Part shown: in pieces, positions 20,636 to 29,329 of the stretch | Layout of the letters: each line of letters starts with the position of its first letter | Numbering within the stretch: position 1 is the stretch's first letter | Virus record (IMG/VR): IMGVR_UViG_3300049855_000279 | Location: 1-34,649 of that record | Length of the DNA: 34,649 nt | Direction: 5' to 3' (one strand) | From: a virus | Position numbers and translations under genes: made by a program | The notes under the pieces: generated by a model | What the model was told of the DNA's origin: nothing | Database searches by the model: none | The model's input: only the letters and a program-made list of their open reading frames with translations

Positions 20636-21494
20636 AACGCATCACAAACTATTCGACACCGTCCAAGGGGATGGTGCATCAGGTGGAGGCAACAATGCTC
20701 CAGCTACATATGATTTCAGGTCTACACTGCCTGAAGATATCCGCAACGAACCTGTCTTTGATTCGATCAAAGTTAAAGACGCAGCTGAGTTTCAAGCAAC
20801 TTTGGCTAAGGGTTACGTTCATGCTCAAAAGACTATTGGCCAGGCTCGTTTGCCTGTTCCTCAGAAGGACTGGAAACCAGAGCAGTGGCAAGCTTTCAAT
20901 AAGGCTTTGGGCGTTCCAGAGAAGCCTGAGGGCTATGAAACCCCGAAAGTTGAGCTTGCTAAGGGTCTGGAATTTGTTCCAGAAGCTCTTACCAAATACA
21001 AGACGCTTTTCCATGAGCTTGGTCTGCGTCCTGATCAAGCAGCAAAACTCCAGGAGTTTTACTTCAAAGATATCAATAGCGATTTTGTTGCTCGTGAGCA
21101 AACTAAGATCACAGCTCAGGAGGAAGGCATGCGTGCCCTGCAAACTGAGTTCGGTGACAAGACTGCTATGAAGATTGACATCGCCCAGGCTGTGTTGAAG
21201 AAGCATGGCTCAGAAGGTCTTCTCAAGACGATGATCGACAGTGGTCTTACTAACAATCCAGACATGGTCAAGTTTCTTGCGAATCTGGGAGAAGGTATGA
21301 TGGATGACTCCGCTGGTGGCAATGGTGATGGTATTCCAGTTGGCGAGCGCACTGTTGCTACTCAGGAAATCGCGCGTCTCAAGTCCGACACTGAATTCCA
21401 GAAGCGCATGAACGACCGCTCAAACCCTGGACATCTTGAAGCTGTTCAAAAGTGGCTTGATCTCCACAAGGTTGCAGCTGGTCCTCAGAAATAA
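20628..21494 (+). CDS. Capsid scaffold protein
   Basis: 288 residues, acidic and helical, between portal and capsid genes, as in T7 gene 9. A flexible Gly-rich N-terminus is followed by DWKPEQWQAFNKALGVPEKP, a typical scaffold-type block, and then long helices to the end. Scaffold proteins guide prohead assembly and leave before packaging; the C-terminal helix (HLEAVQKWLDLHKVA) is the probable capsid-binding part by analogy. Alternate internal starts are not needed since the eight-base overlap with the previous gene suits coupling. Confidence 0.9.
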   Translation: MNKTHHKLFDTVQGDGASGGGNNAPATYDFRSTLPEDIRNEPVFDSIKVKDAAEFQATLAKGYVHAQKTIGQARLPVPQKDWKPEQWQAFNKALGVPEKPEGYETPKVELAKGLEFVPEALTKYKTLFHELGLRPDQAAKLQEFYFKDINSDFVAREQTKITAQEEGMRALQTEFGDKTAMKIDIAQAVLKKHGSEGLLKTMIDSGLTNNPDMVKFLANLGEGMMDDSAGGNGDGIPVGERTVATQEIARLKSDTEFQKRMNDRSNPGHLEAVQKWLDLHKVAAGPQK

Positions 21495-21683
21495 TCCCGA
21501 TACAGGATTGTTTACTTGTAACGCCCACCGAAGTATAGTGTGGGCGTTACAAGCCGAGGATATTGGGCAATCTGTTAAAGGATCCGATATCAGAGCTTGG
21601 GAGTAAGTAGCCTAACTACTATGGTTCGATCCGCGAGGACAATCGGCCGACATTCGTGAAACCTTAATTTAACTCCTTTATCC
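21495..21683 (+). promoter_or_regulatory. Capsid gene leader with strong hairpin
   Basis: The 189-base gap holds a perfect 14-bp stem (21,515-21,528 with 21,540-21,553; CTTGTAACGCCCAC arm) and an 11-base loop. Downstream, GATATTGG/CCGATATC (one wobble), AGTAG-CCTAA-CTACT and GCCGA/TCGGC could form further helices. GGTTCGATCC at 21,623-21,632 looks like a tRNA T-loop but its flanks do not pair. No T-run follows the hairpin. The 25 bases before the ATG are T/C-rich with no Shine-Dalgarno. The leader probably sets capsid expression by processing, partial termination or RNA stability. Confidence 0.55.
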
Positions 21684-22574
21684 ATGAGCTTTACTATCGA
21701 TACTGCCTTAGTTAATAGCTATCGCAGCAACATTGAAATTCAGTTCCAGCAGAAAGGTTCTCGCCTTCGTCCATACGTTCGGCTTGAGTCTCAGAATGCT
21801 GAATTCGACTTCTATGATCGCATTGGTCCTACCGATGCTGTTGAAAACACCGGCCGCCACCAAGACACTCCTCTCGTAGGCACTGACCACGCACGTCGGC
21901 GTGTTGGTCTTCGTGACTTCGACTGGGCTGATCTTGTCGACAAGAAAGACAAGCTTCGCATGCTTGCTGATCCCACGTCGGCCTACACGCAAAACGCAGT
22001 TATGTCGATCGGTCGCAAGATGGACGATATTATCATTGAAGCTGCGTTCGGCACATCCTACTCCGGCAAGACTGGTAGCACTGCTGTTACGTTCCCAGCA
22101 GCGTCTGAAGTCGCTGTCGACTATGTGGAATCTGGTAGTGCTGTCAATTCCAATTTGACTATTGGCAAACTCCGCCGCGCTCGCTTCCTTCTCGACTCCA
22201 CTGAGGCTGCTGAAGAGGGTGAGATGTTGGTTGCAGTGATCACTGCTTCACAGGTTCAGTCGTTGCTCCGCACGACCGAAGTTACGAGTGATGACTACAA
22301 CACCGTCAAGGCGTTGGTCGCCGGTCAGATCGATACCTTCATGGGATTCAAATTCGTTCGCACTGAACGTCTTCCCAAAACAGGTAATATCCGTGAATGT
22401 ATCTTCATGACTCAGCAAGGTATCGTCCTTGCGGTCGCGCAAGACGTTACGGTCGACGTCGGTCCTCGTCGCGATAAGCGGAATAGCACGCAGATTTACG
22501 TCTGCGCGTCATTTGGCTCCACGCGTATGTGGGAAGAAAAGGTTCTTCGCGTCAAATGTGACGAATCTGTCTAA
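21684..22574 (+). CDS. Major capsid protein
   Basis: A 296-residue protein following the scaffold gene, with MSFTIDTALVNSYRSNIEIQ at its start and a GPTDAVENTGRHQDTPL block near residue 48. This layout fits podovirus capsids of the HK97-fold phage_capsid_2 type: an N-terminal arm, an RxxGLRDFDWADLVDKKDK spine segment and a C-terminal A-domain with R-P-type strands. Codon use is more even and pyrimidine-ended than in early genes, as expected for a highly translated protein. The identity rests on order and on this pattern, not on a motif alone. Confidence 0.88.
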   Translation: MSFTIDTALVNSYRSNIEIQFQQKGSRLRPYVRLESQNAEFDFYDRIGPTDAVENTGRHQDTPLVGTDHARRRVGLRDFDWADLVDKKDKLRMLADPTSAYTQNAVMSIGRKMDDIIIEAAFGTSYSGKTGSTAVTFPAASEVAVDYVESGSAVNSNLTIGKLRRARFLLDSTEAAEEGEMLVAVITASQVQSLLRTTEVTSDDYNTVKALVAGQIDTFMGFKFVRTERLPKTGNIRECIFMTQQGIVLAVAQDVTVDVGPRRDKRNSTQIYVCASFGSTRMWEEKVLRVKCDESV

Positions 22575-22722
22575 TGCGCTGTGGAACCAGCTATTACCAC
22601 CCTCCTCTAATCCTACGATGAAAAATCCTCTCTCATTCCTTCGTTTGCTCGCGGTTCTTTTTGATCCGCTGTTCCTCACGCGTTTCTGCACGCTTTACGT
22701 GACCAACACCGATTCTACTCAG

Positions 22723-23127
22723 ATGGCCACGATCAACAGTGCCAGCTTCGACCAGCTCAAGCCCAATGAGGCTCATGGGCGACTCCGCACGGCGTTCTTC
22801 TACTTCACTACCTTGGCTACTGGTGGTGCAGATGGAGACTCCTATAATCTCAACAAAATTCCGAAGGGTGCTCGTGTTTTACGGATTGAAACCGTGAATG
22901 AAGCCCTCGGCTCAAGTGTTGTTGCGAAAATAGGCATCACAAGCTCCCTGTCGAAGTATGGTTCGGCCGTCGACATGGCTGCGGCCGGCGCTGATCTCTT
23001 CTGTCAAACCGTGGCTACTCATGGCCTCGTGACGACTGCTGAAGAGACTCTGATCATGACGCTTACCGGCGCTGCTCCCGCAGCTTCAAAGATCGTTCAA
23101 GGTCACGTGACTTACGTCGTAGACTAA
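22723..23127 (+). CDS. Probable capsid decoration protein
   Basis: From the ATG at 22,723 (MATINSASFDQL) the protein has 134 residues of strand-rich sequence with KIPKGARVLRIETVNEALG (residues 45-63), a block common in small phage proteins that bind the outside of heads. The frame is open upstream and ATG 22,618 would add 35 hydrophobic residues (LSFLRLLAVLFDPLFL), which is unlike a decoration protein; the later start is preferred and has ACCAACACC in its leader. Its place right after capsid and before a strong terminator supports a high-copy head protein. Role is inferred. Confidence 0.65.
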   Translation: MATINSASFDQLKPNEAHGRLRTAFFYFTTLATGGADGDSYNLNKIPKGARVLRIETVNEALGSSVVAKIGITSSLSKYGSAVDMAAAGADLFCQTVATHGLVTTAEETLIMTLTGAAPAASKIVQGHVTYVVD

Positions 23128-23153
23128 GTTTTGGTGCTGGTCCTCGAAAAGTC

Positions 23154-23184
23154 AGCCGTCATCCTTCATGGGTGACGGCTTTTT
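23154..23184 (+). terminator. Rho-independent terminator after the head genes
   Basis: AGCCGTCATCC (23,154-23,164) pairs with GGGTGACGGCT (23,170-23,180), with one wobble and a five-base loop, followed by TTTTC. This is the clearest intrinsic terminator in the window. It separates the head module from tail genes and should lower tail-gene expression. Confidence 0.88.
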
Positions 23185-23196
23185 CGGTCAAGAACC

Positions 23197-23784
23197 ATGG
23201 CATTAACAATCATAGAGATTTGTAACAGCGCTCTGATGAAGCTCGGAGCATCCTCTATATTATCGCTTGATGATGATACTACCGAGGCGAGAGCTTGTAA
23301 GCTCCGTTATGATGCCTGCAGACGTATTACACTCAGAACACACCCCTGGAACTTTGCTGTTGGTCGTGTAATTACAGCTCCAGACTCAGCTACGCCTGCG
23401 TTTGGGTATACATATGGACACACGCTTCCGTCTGATTGCCTTCGTGTTCTTGAGATAGATTCTCGTATTTTGTATCGCCTTGAGGGTAGAAAAATTCTTA
23501 CTGATTCAGACGCAGTTGAACTTAAATATATCAAGGATGTTACTATTCCAACAACAATGGATGAGCTGTTCAGTGAAGCTTTAGCTTGTTACTTAGCTTG
23601 GGATATCTGCTATAAGATTACTCAGAAGACTGGATTGCGTCAAGAATTGTGGGCAGCTTACAAAGATGCTCTTAGAGCAGCTAAGACTACAGATGCTCAA
23701 GAAGAGCGTGATTACGAGCTTACTGCTGATGAGATTGTTGACTCCCGCGTATCAGGAACATCAATCGGCAGAGCAAATCGGTAA
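23197..23784 (+). CDS. Tail tubular protein A (gp11-like)
   Basis: 195 residues with EICNSALMKLGA at the N-terminus, TEARACKLRYDACRRITLRT, then HPWNF, and GYTYGHTLPSDCLRVLEID: the pattern of T7 gp11/phiKMV-type gatekeeper and adaptor proteins that dock on the portal. It begins 12 bases after the terminator and is coupled to the next gene by TAATG (23,782-23,786). Confidence 0.9.
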   Translation: MALTIIEICNSALMKLGASSILSLDDDTTEARACKLRYDACRRITLRTHPWNFAVGRVITAPDSATPAFGYTYGHTLPSDCLRVLEIDSRILYRLEGRKILTDSDAVELKYIKDVTIPTTMDELFSEALACYLAWDICYKITQKTGLRQELWAAYKDALRAAKTTDAQEERDYELTADEIVDSRVSGTSIGRANR

Positions 23785-26216
23785 TGCCAAGAGCTGTAAC
23801 AGTTCAAACGAATTTTACTTCAGGTGAAATTAGCCCGCGATTAAAAGGTCGCGTAGATCTTACCAAGTATTTTAATGGCGCGCAACAACTTAAGAACTTT
23901 ATAGTAAAGCCCCAGGGCGGTATTTTTGCTAGACCAGGAACTATTTTCTGCTGTGAGGTGAAAGATAGCTCGAAGACAACTATCCTAATAGAATTCGAGT
24001 ATTCTGATATCCAGTCATTCATAATTGAAGCAGGCGCTGGGTATATGAGATTTATTAAGGACCATGAACGCCTTGAGGTGGCATCAGTTCCGGTGGAGGT
24101 TTCTACTCCATATACTGAGGACGAACTTCCGTATCTTCGGTTTGCTCAATCAGCTGATGTTCTATACATTGCTCATCCAGCGCATCCAACAATGCAGTTA
24201 TCTAGATTATCAGATACTAACTGGTCGTTAGATGCCTATGAAAATGAAGATGGTCCGTATCTTCCACAAAATGCTACTGATAACACTATGCTAGTTAGCG
24301 GTGTTGTAGATAGAGCAAACCTAGCTAATTCAGTTGCAGAGTTCGCTGGTGGGGATGTAGGCAACTTTGTCGAGTTCAACCAACTAGGCGTTCCTGTTAT
24401 CGCAGAAGTTATCGCTAACATCGATGCAAACAACAATACTGTCCGCCCAATAGAAAATATCATAGCTCCTGTAGATTCAACAGCCGTGGTTACAGAGGCA
24501 GCTGGAGTAGTAACTTCTACTGTAGCTATATTTTCAAATGATAACGTAGGGTCATATATTAAAGTAACTGGTAACTGGTATCTAATTTCAGGGTATACTG
24601 ATACTACGCACGTTAGTGTCGGTTCAGCGTTATCAATGGTTGCAACTACCGGCGACTTAATACTCTCAGGGCGCTCCATTATAGCAGATGTGCTAGCATC
24701 GGAAAATACCTTTGTAGCTTCAGACGTTGGTCGTCATATGCGGTTCAATTTTTCTACAGAGCAGGTTTGGGGAATAATTGAAACATATATCAATGCAAAA
24801 GCAATTACAATCTCTCTGGATCGTAATGTTCCAGTAAAGCAATCAGATCCATCTACGCTGCGAGATGACGGTAAAACAGCCTTGTGGAGATTGGGTGCTT
24901 GGAGTGCTTCAACAGGATATCCGTCAACCGTTGCATTTCATGAAGAACGTCTTGTATTTGCAGCTACGCCATATCAACCACAAACATTTTGGATGTCCGT
25001 CTCTGGGGAATATAGCAATCATGCACCAACGAATAACCAATCTGCTGTTCTTGATAATAGTGCAATAAATGGCACGATCGCTTCAGGTAGGGTTAATGCT
25101 ATCAAGTGGTTAAATTCAGGACCTACTCTCATTATTGGCACGTTTGGTGCAGAGTGGCAGGTTCGTGCGTCTAACCAAGGCACCGCAATCACTCCTACGA
25201 ATATCTCAGTTGTTCAGCATACAACCTATGGTTCTGGCAATATCTCACCAATACGTATAGGTTCTGCTGTAGTATTCATACAACGTAATGGTAGAAAAGT
25301 GCGCGAATTGCAATATGACTATCAGTCTGATTCTTTGCAAGCTAAGGACATGACAATCGTAAATGAGCAGATCATACGTAAAGGAGGTAAAACTACATCG
25401 ATGGCATATCAACAAGAGCCAAACAGCATAGTTTGGGTTGCTCTTACTGACGGGACGCTGGCTGGTATGACGTATGTGAAAGACCAGGAGGTTTATGCTT
25501 GGCATAATCATCAGATAGGTGGGACATATAATAATGGCCAAGCACAGGTCAGAAGCGTTGCAGTTATTTCTAATCTAGATGGCAATGAAGATGAACTGTA
25601 TATGATTGTAAGACGCACAATCAACGGAATTACAAGGCAGTATATCGAATATCTTTCTTCTGAAGTTGATCCCACTGATGAGAACGATAAAGATAATCTA
25701 GATTTTGTCGACTGTGCAATACCATACTCAGGGGCGTCTGTTTCTTCAATATCGGGACTAACCCATTTAGCGGGGGAAACAGTTCAGATTTTCGCTGATG
25801 GCGCAACAAGAACTCCAACTACCATTACTTTAACTGGCACGTTATCCTTCACGACCGCCGCATCCACTATATTTGCCGGGTTACCGTATGAGTCTGTGGT
25901 AAAGACATTTCCACCAGAAGGAGGCAATCCCCTGGGCGCATCTACTTCTTTGGTTAAACGTATTGATCGCATCGCAGTTCGTATACACGAATCAATGGGC
26001 TTTAAATTTGGCCCAACGATTGATAGACTTGATCAATGGTCAGCGCGGTCTGGTGATAGTCCAATGGACAGCTCGCCTCCATTAAGAACCCTAGACGTGC
26101 CACTTAAGTTCGAAGGACTGTATAAGCCGGATGGGTGCATCATAGTAAAACGTGACAGTCCTACTCCGCTGAATATACTCGCAATAGTAACCTCGTTTGA
26201 CACAGAAGTGGGATGA
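23784..26216 (+). CDS. Tail tubular protein B (tail nozzle, gp12-like)
   Basis: 810 residues. The N-terminus MPRAVTVQTNFTSGEISPRL with GRVDLTKYFNGAQQLKNF and PQGGIFARPGT is diagnostic of podovirus tail nozzles; a middle PSTVAFHEERLVFA block and a C-terminal beta-propeller-like part follow. It forms the hexameric tube below gp11 and binds fibres. The region 175-310 (repeated VVT / NVGSYIKVTGNWYLISG) is a probable inserted beta domain. It overlaps the next gene by ATGA. Confidence 0.93.
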   Translation: MPRAVTVQTNFTSGEISPRLKGRVDLTKYFNGAQQLKNFIVKPQGGIFARPGTIFCCEVKDSSKTTILIEFEYSDIQSFIIEAGAGYMRFIKDHERLEVASVPVEVSTPYTEDELPYLRFAQSADVLYIAHPAHPTMQLSRLSDTNWSLDAYENEDGPYLPQNATDNTMLVSGVVDRANLANSVAEFAGGDVGNFVEFNQLGVPVIAEVIANIDANNNTVRPIENIIAPVDSTAVVTEAAGVVTSTVAIFSNDNVGSYIKVTGNWYLISGYTDTTHVSVGSALSMVATTGDLILSGRSIIADVLASENTFVASDVGRHMRFNFSTEQVWGIIETYINAKAITISLDRNVPVKQSDPSTLRDDGKTALWRLGAWSASTGYPSTVAFHEERLVFAATPYQPQTFWMSVSGEYSNHAPTNNQSAVLDNSAINGTIASGRVNAIKWLNSGPTLIIGTFGAEWQVRASNQGTAITPTNISVVQHTTYGSGNISPIRIGSAVVFIQRNGRKVRELQYDYQSDSLQAKDMTIVNEQIIRKGGKTTSMAYQQEPNSIVWVALTDGTLAGMTYVKDQEVYAWHNHQIGGTYNNGQAQVRSVAVISNLDGNEDELYMIVRRTINGITRQYIEYLSSEVDPTDENDKDNLDFVDCAIPYSGASVSSISGLTHLAGETVQIFADGATRTPTTITLTGTLSFTTAASTIFAGLPYESVVKTFPPEGGNPLGASTSLVKRIDRIAVRIHESMGFKFGPTIDRLDQWSARSGDSPMDSSPPLRTLDVPLKFEGLYKPDGCIIVKRDSPTPLNILAIVTSFDTEVG

Positions 26217-26641
26217 AACTTACTACAGCAACCGTCGACCACCTCGATATCCTTCGCCATGAAGGACTATTTCCAGGCTGCACACGGCTGGATTTACTTA
26301 ATCGCTATATTATGTGTGGAGCATGTTTTGCCATGGTTGATGATAACGGAAATACACTTGGCGCTGGGGGAGTATTTCCACTGTGGCCTGGCGTCGGAAT
26401 CGTTTGGCTTGCAATCAAGGATGAGTTAAGAAGGAAGCCAAAAATAGTTCTTGTAACAGTAAAGTCGATGATTACAGCTATGCAGAGTGCTGGATCATTT
26501 CATAGGTTTCAAATGTTTGTTGACCCAGATACAAAGCGGGATATTCGTTTTACCGAGGCTTTGGGATTTACATTTGAAGGAAGAATGGTTAAACATACTC
26601 ATGATCAAAAAGATCATTTACTTTACTCACTAACATTCTAA
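26213..26641 (+). CDS. GNAT-like protein in the gp13 position
   Basis: 142 residues with a GNAT-like order of strands and helices: an N-terminal TVDHLDIL strand-helix, MVDDNGNTLGAGGVFPLW, then KPKIVLVTVKSMITAM, and a terminal RFTEALGFTFEGRMVK, the usual last part of acetyltransferases (ALGF-x-x-E-G). The Q/R-x-x-G-x-G/A acetyl-CoA loop is not evident, so activity may be lost. In T7-like phages gp13, an internal virion protein or ejection factor, occupies this place and has this fold. Both ends overlap neighbours (ATGA and TAATG). Confidence 0.75.
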   Translation: MKLTTATVDHLDILRHEGLFPGCTRLDLLNRYIMCGACFAMVDDNGNTLGAGGVFPLWPGVGIVWLAIKDELRRKPKIVLVTVKSMITAMQSAGSFHRFQMFVDPDTKRDIRFTEALGFTFEGRMVKHTHDQKDHLLYSLTF

Positions 26642-27135
26642 TGGCTGTTGCAATTCCATATCTTTTAGGTGCCGCCGTAGCAACCACGGCGGCTTCAGCT
26701 GTTATTTCATATCAAGGCAATAAAGCGGCCGCAAGATCAGCTAGAGCTATTGGCGAAGCAAACGCCCAATTAGATTTGCAGCAAGCAGCTGTAACTCAAC
26801 AACAGGCTCAGTCTGAGGCAGATGTGGTGCGTGCACGCAATCTTCGTCTGACTGCTACACAGAAAACCACTTTCCTTAAATCTGGATTAACACTAGATAG
26901 CGGAACAGCTCAAGATGTAGTCTATGACTCATCTGTGCAAGGTGAGTTAGATGCCTTGAACGTTCTATATAAGGGTAATATATCTGCTGGGTTTAGTAGA
27001 AAACAGGCAGCAATTTCTAGATATGAAGGGGCTTCACGTTCTACTGCATATAGCTATGCCGCTACGACTAGTCTTCTATCTGGCGCAGGGCAAGCTCTAT
27101 CACTAGCAGCAAGTCCTGGATTTAAAAAGAGCTAA
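26641..27135 (+). CDS. Small internal virion protein (gp14-like)
   Basis: 164 residues: an N-terminal hydrophobic Ala-rich stretch (YLLGAAVATTAASAVISYQG), then a long Gln/Ala helix, and a Gly/Ser/Ala-rich end. This is the layout of T7 gp14-type core proteins that insert in the outer membrane during ejection. FLKSGLTLDSGTAQDV near residue 78 is a typical block. The start shares TAATG with the gene before. Confidence 0.8.
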   Translation: MAVAIPYLLGAAVATTAASAVISYQGNKAAARSARAIGEANAQLDLQQAAVTQQQAQSEADVVRARNLRLTATQKTTFLKSGLTLDSGTAQDVVYDSSVQGELDALNVLYKGNISAGFSRKQAAISRYEGASRSTAYSYAATTSLLSGAGQALSLAASPGFKKS

Positions 27136-27136
27136 C

Positions 27137-29329
27137 ATGGCAATTATTCCTACAAACTACGGCGGAAACGTTGACTCCAATACTGGCGCGGTAGCCCCGC
27201 GCATCTCATTTGCTGGGCCTGACGCACAAGCTTCTGCAGCTAGATCTATTTCAGGCGGGTTAAGCGATATTGCTCATGGAATCGCAGCTCAAGCCAATAA
27301 TCAGCAACGTATTCAAGCACAGTTGCAGCAGAGGCAAGAATATAACGACCATCTTTGGTCTGAAGGCAAGTATACTGAAGCTCAGCGTAAGTGGATTCAA
27401 TGGACAAGTGACGTTCAGAAAAACGGATCTGAAGATGTTGTTAAGCAATTCCAAGAAGGTTTTTCAACATATAGAGAACAGGCCTTGGCTGCTGCGCCAA
27501 ACAAGGGAGCGCGCGATCGTCTTGCACTTAAGCTGGATGATCTCGGAACACAGGTATTTCAGAATTCGCTATCAATCGAAGCAACTAATCGATCAAATAA
27601 TACGGTTGACACATTCGGAACAATGCTTGCTGATTCGGGTGATATTATCGCGCAGGCGCCTGAACTATATGCTACTCAGCAAGCACGCCTAAGCGAAACG
27701 CTCAAAATCTCAGTTGAACAAGGCCGCATCGATAAAGGCATTGCCGCCAAGATGCAAGACCACATCAACTCCCTGGCCGCTAATGCGGCTGAGGCAATGA
27801 TTTCTCGCAATCCAGAGCGCGCACGTCAGATTTTAGATAGCGCTAAAGGTATTGATTGGCAGCGCCGTAAGTCTATTGGCAATGAGATCGACCGTGCAAT
27901 GGAAAGCAATACGACTTTGTTTCGTTACCAGCAGGAGTCGCTCTTTAAATCTACTATTGACTCACTATCTGAAACCGGTAAAGCGCCAGATTCCTTTAAC
28001 GTTGAGCAGTATGCTTCAGCATTTCCAGCAAAGTCACAGGATGCTGTTCGTGTGGATGCTCTTGCCAAGATTGAAACCGCTAAAACCATTTTCGTAGGTA
28101 AGTCAGAACTTCAGGGTCAGACAGTTGCCGGTATTAACGCTGTTCTTGAAAAGTATTCCCCAAAAGAAGGTGCAGCTGACTATGCACACCAATCAGAGGC
28201 TTATCAACAGATTGCTAAGGTAGCAGACCATCAACTCAAGCTGCAAAAATCAGATCCATTTGTTTACTCTCGTCAGGACCCTATCGTAGATGGCGCGTGG
28301 AAACTTGTGGAATCACTTCCCGAGGATACTACTCCAGAACTTCGCGCACAGCTTGTGTCGCAAGCGATGGACTCTAGCGTAAACTTCCAAAAATCGCTAG
28401 GTATTCCTGATGGGAAACTTTCTGTTATGTCTAATAGTCAAGCAATCGGTCTGGCGTCTAAGATCAACAATGGGAGTTTGCAGGAAGTTCAACAGAGTTT
28501 CCAGCAAATGCAACAATCGTTTGGTAAATACTATGCGAATGCATTTCGTGATCTTGCTCGTTTGCCTGATGGTCAACGAATTGATGGGGCGATGCAGATT
28601 GTAGCTCTTCATTTGGGACAACCATTCTTATCTGATTTTGTTCAAGCTATTCGCACACCAGACTCTGATCTAAAGATTCTTCCAGACGATGCTAAAACCA
28701 TTAAGGAGAATCTTTCTACTGACGCTAACTTTTCTGCGTTTAGTTCGGCGTTGGTTTCTGCTAATCCAGCTGCGGTCTCCTACGTCGATGATTTTAATCG
28801 CGCAATCTCAAAATATGCTACTTCACTTCTATTCAGAGGTAAGGCAGAATCCGCCAAGGAGGCTGTTAAGAAGTCCACTGATCTTATCATTGGCTCTGCG
28901 TATGCTTTTACTGAAGTCGGTGGTTCATCAATCGCGATCAAACGCACTCAAGACAAAGCTCAGATTACTGATGAAGATGTTCCTAAGATTCGCACACAGC
29001 TTGATCGCGCTGTGATAGATTCATCTAAGATTGATCTTCGTCAGTTTGTGTTTCCACAAAATCTATCAGAAGATACCAAGAAGCAATCGATTAGAGATAC
29101 TCTTGCCAATGATACATTCTGGGTAACCAATCCACAAAATGATGGGGTTACTATGTTTATGAACGGAGCTGAAGGAACTGCTGCTCCGGTCAGGTATAAA
29201 ACCGGCGAAAAGGTGGAAATGAAGTTCACCGATCTTATCGCAAAGCACAATAGTGAGTCTAAGGCTTTGTCTGATACTCTTAGAGCTAACCTGACGAAAT
29301 ACCCTGACCCTGGAATGTTCATGCAATGA
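27137..29329 (+). CDS. Internal virion protein (gp15-like)
   Basis: 730 residues, helical and Gln-rich (LQQRQEY, VQQSFQQMQQSF), without transmembrane segments. In the T7 order the third core gene encodes gp15, which with gp16 forms the periplasmic ejection tube. The N-terminal block SFAGPDAQASAARSISGGLS is common in such proteins. It lies one base after the previous stop and overlaps the next gene by ATGA. Confidence 0.8.
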   Translation: MAIIPTNYGGNVDSNTGAVAPRISFAGPDAQASAARSISGGLSDIAHGIAAQANNQQRIQAQLQQRQEYNDHLWSEGKYTEAQRKWIQWTSDVQKNGSEDVVKQFQEGFSTYREQALAAAPNKGARDRLALKLDDLGTQVFQNSLSIEATNRSNNTVDTFGTMLADSGDIIAQAPELYATQQARLSETLKISVEQGRIDKGIAAKMQDHINSLAANAAEAMISRNPERARQILDSAKGIDWQRRKSIGNEIDRAMESNTTLFRYQQESLFKSTIDSLSETGKAPDSFNVEQYASAFPAKSQDAVRVDALAKIETAKTIFVGKSELQGQTVAGINAVLEKYSPKEGAADYAHQSEAYQQIAKVADHQLKLQKSDPFVYSRQDPIVDGAWKLVESLPEDTTPELRAQLVSQAMDSSVNFQKSLGIPDGKLSVMSNSQAIGLASKINNGSLQEVQQSFQQMQQSFGKYYANAFRDLARLPDGQRIDGAMQIVALHLGQPFLSDFVQAIRTPDSDLKILPDDAKTIKENLSTDANFSAFSSALVSANPAAVSYVDDFNRAISKYATSLLFRGKAESAKEAVKKSTDLIIGSAYAFTEVGGSSIAIKRTQDKAQITDEDVPKIRTQLDRAVIDSSKIDLRQFVFPQNLSEDTKKQSIRDTLANDTFWVTNPQNDGVTMFMNGAEGTAAPVRYKTGEKVEMKFTDLIAKHNSESKALSDTLRANLTKYPDPGMFMQ

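Noticed and set aside
21615-21640. GGTTCGATCC as part of a tRNA gene
   Set aside because: The bases on each side do not form a T-stem and no matching acceptor or anticodon arm can be drawn upstream.
22429-22722. Long upstream extension of the decoration protein frame
   Set aside because: The first part overlaps the capsid gene in another frame and the rest is hydrophobic filler; the ATG at 22,723 gives a normal small protein.
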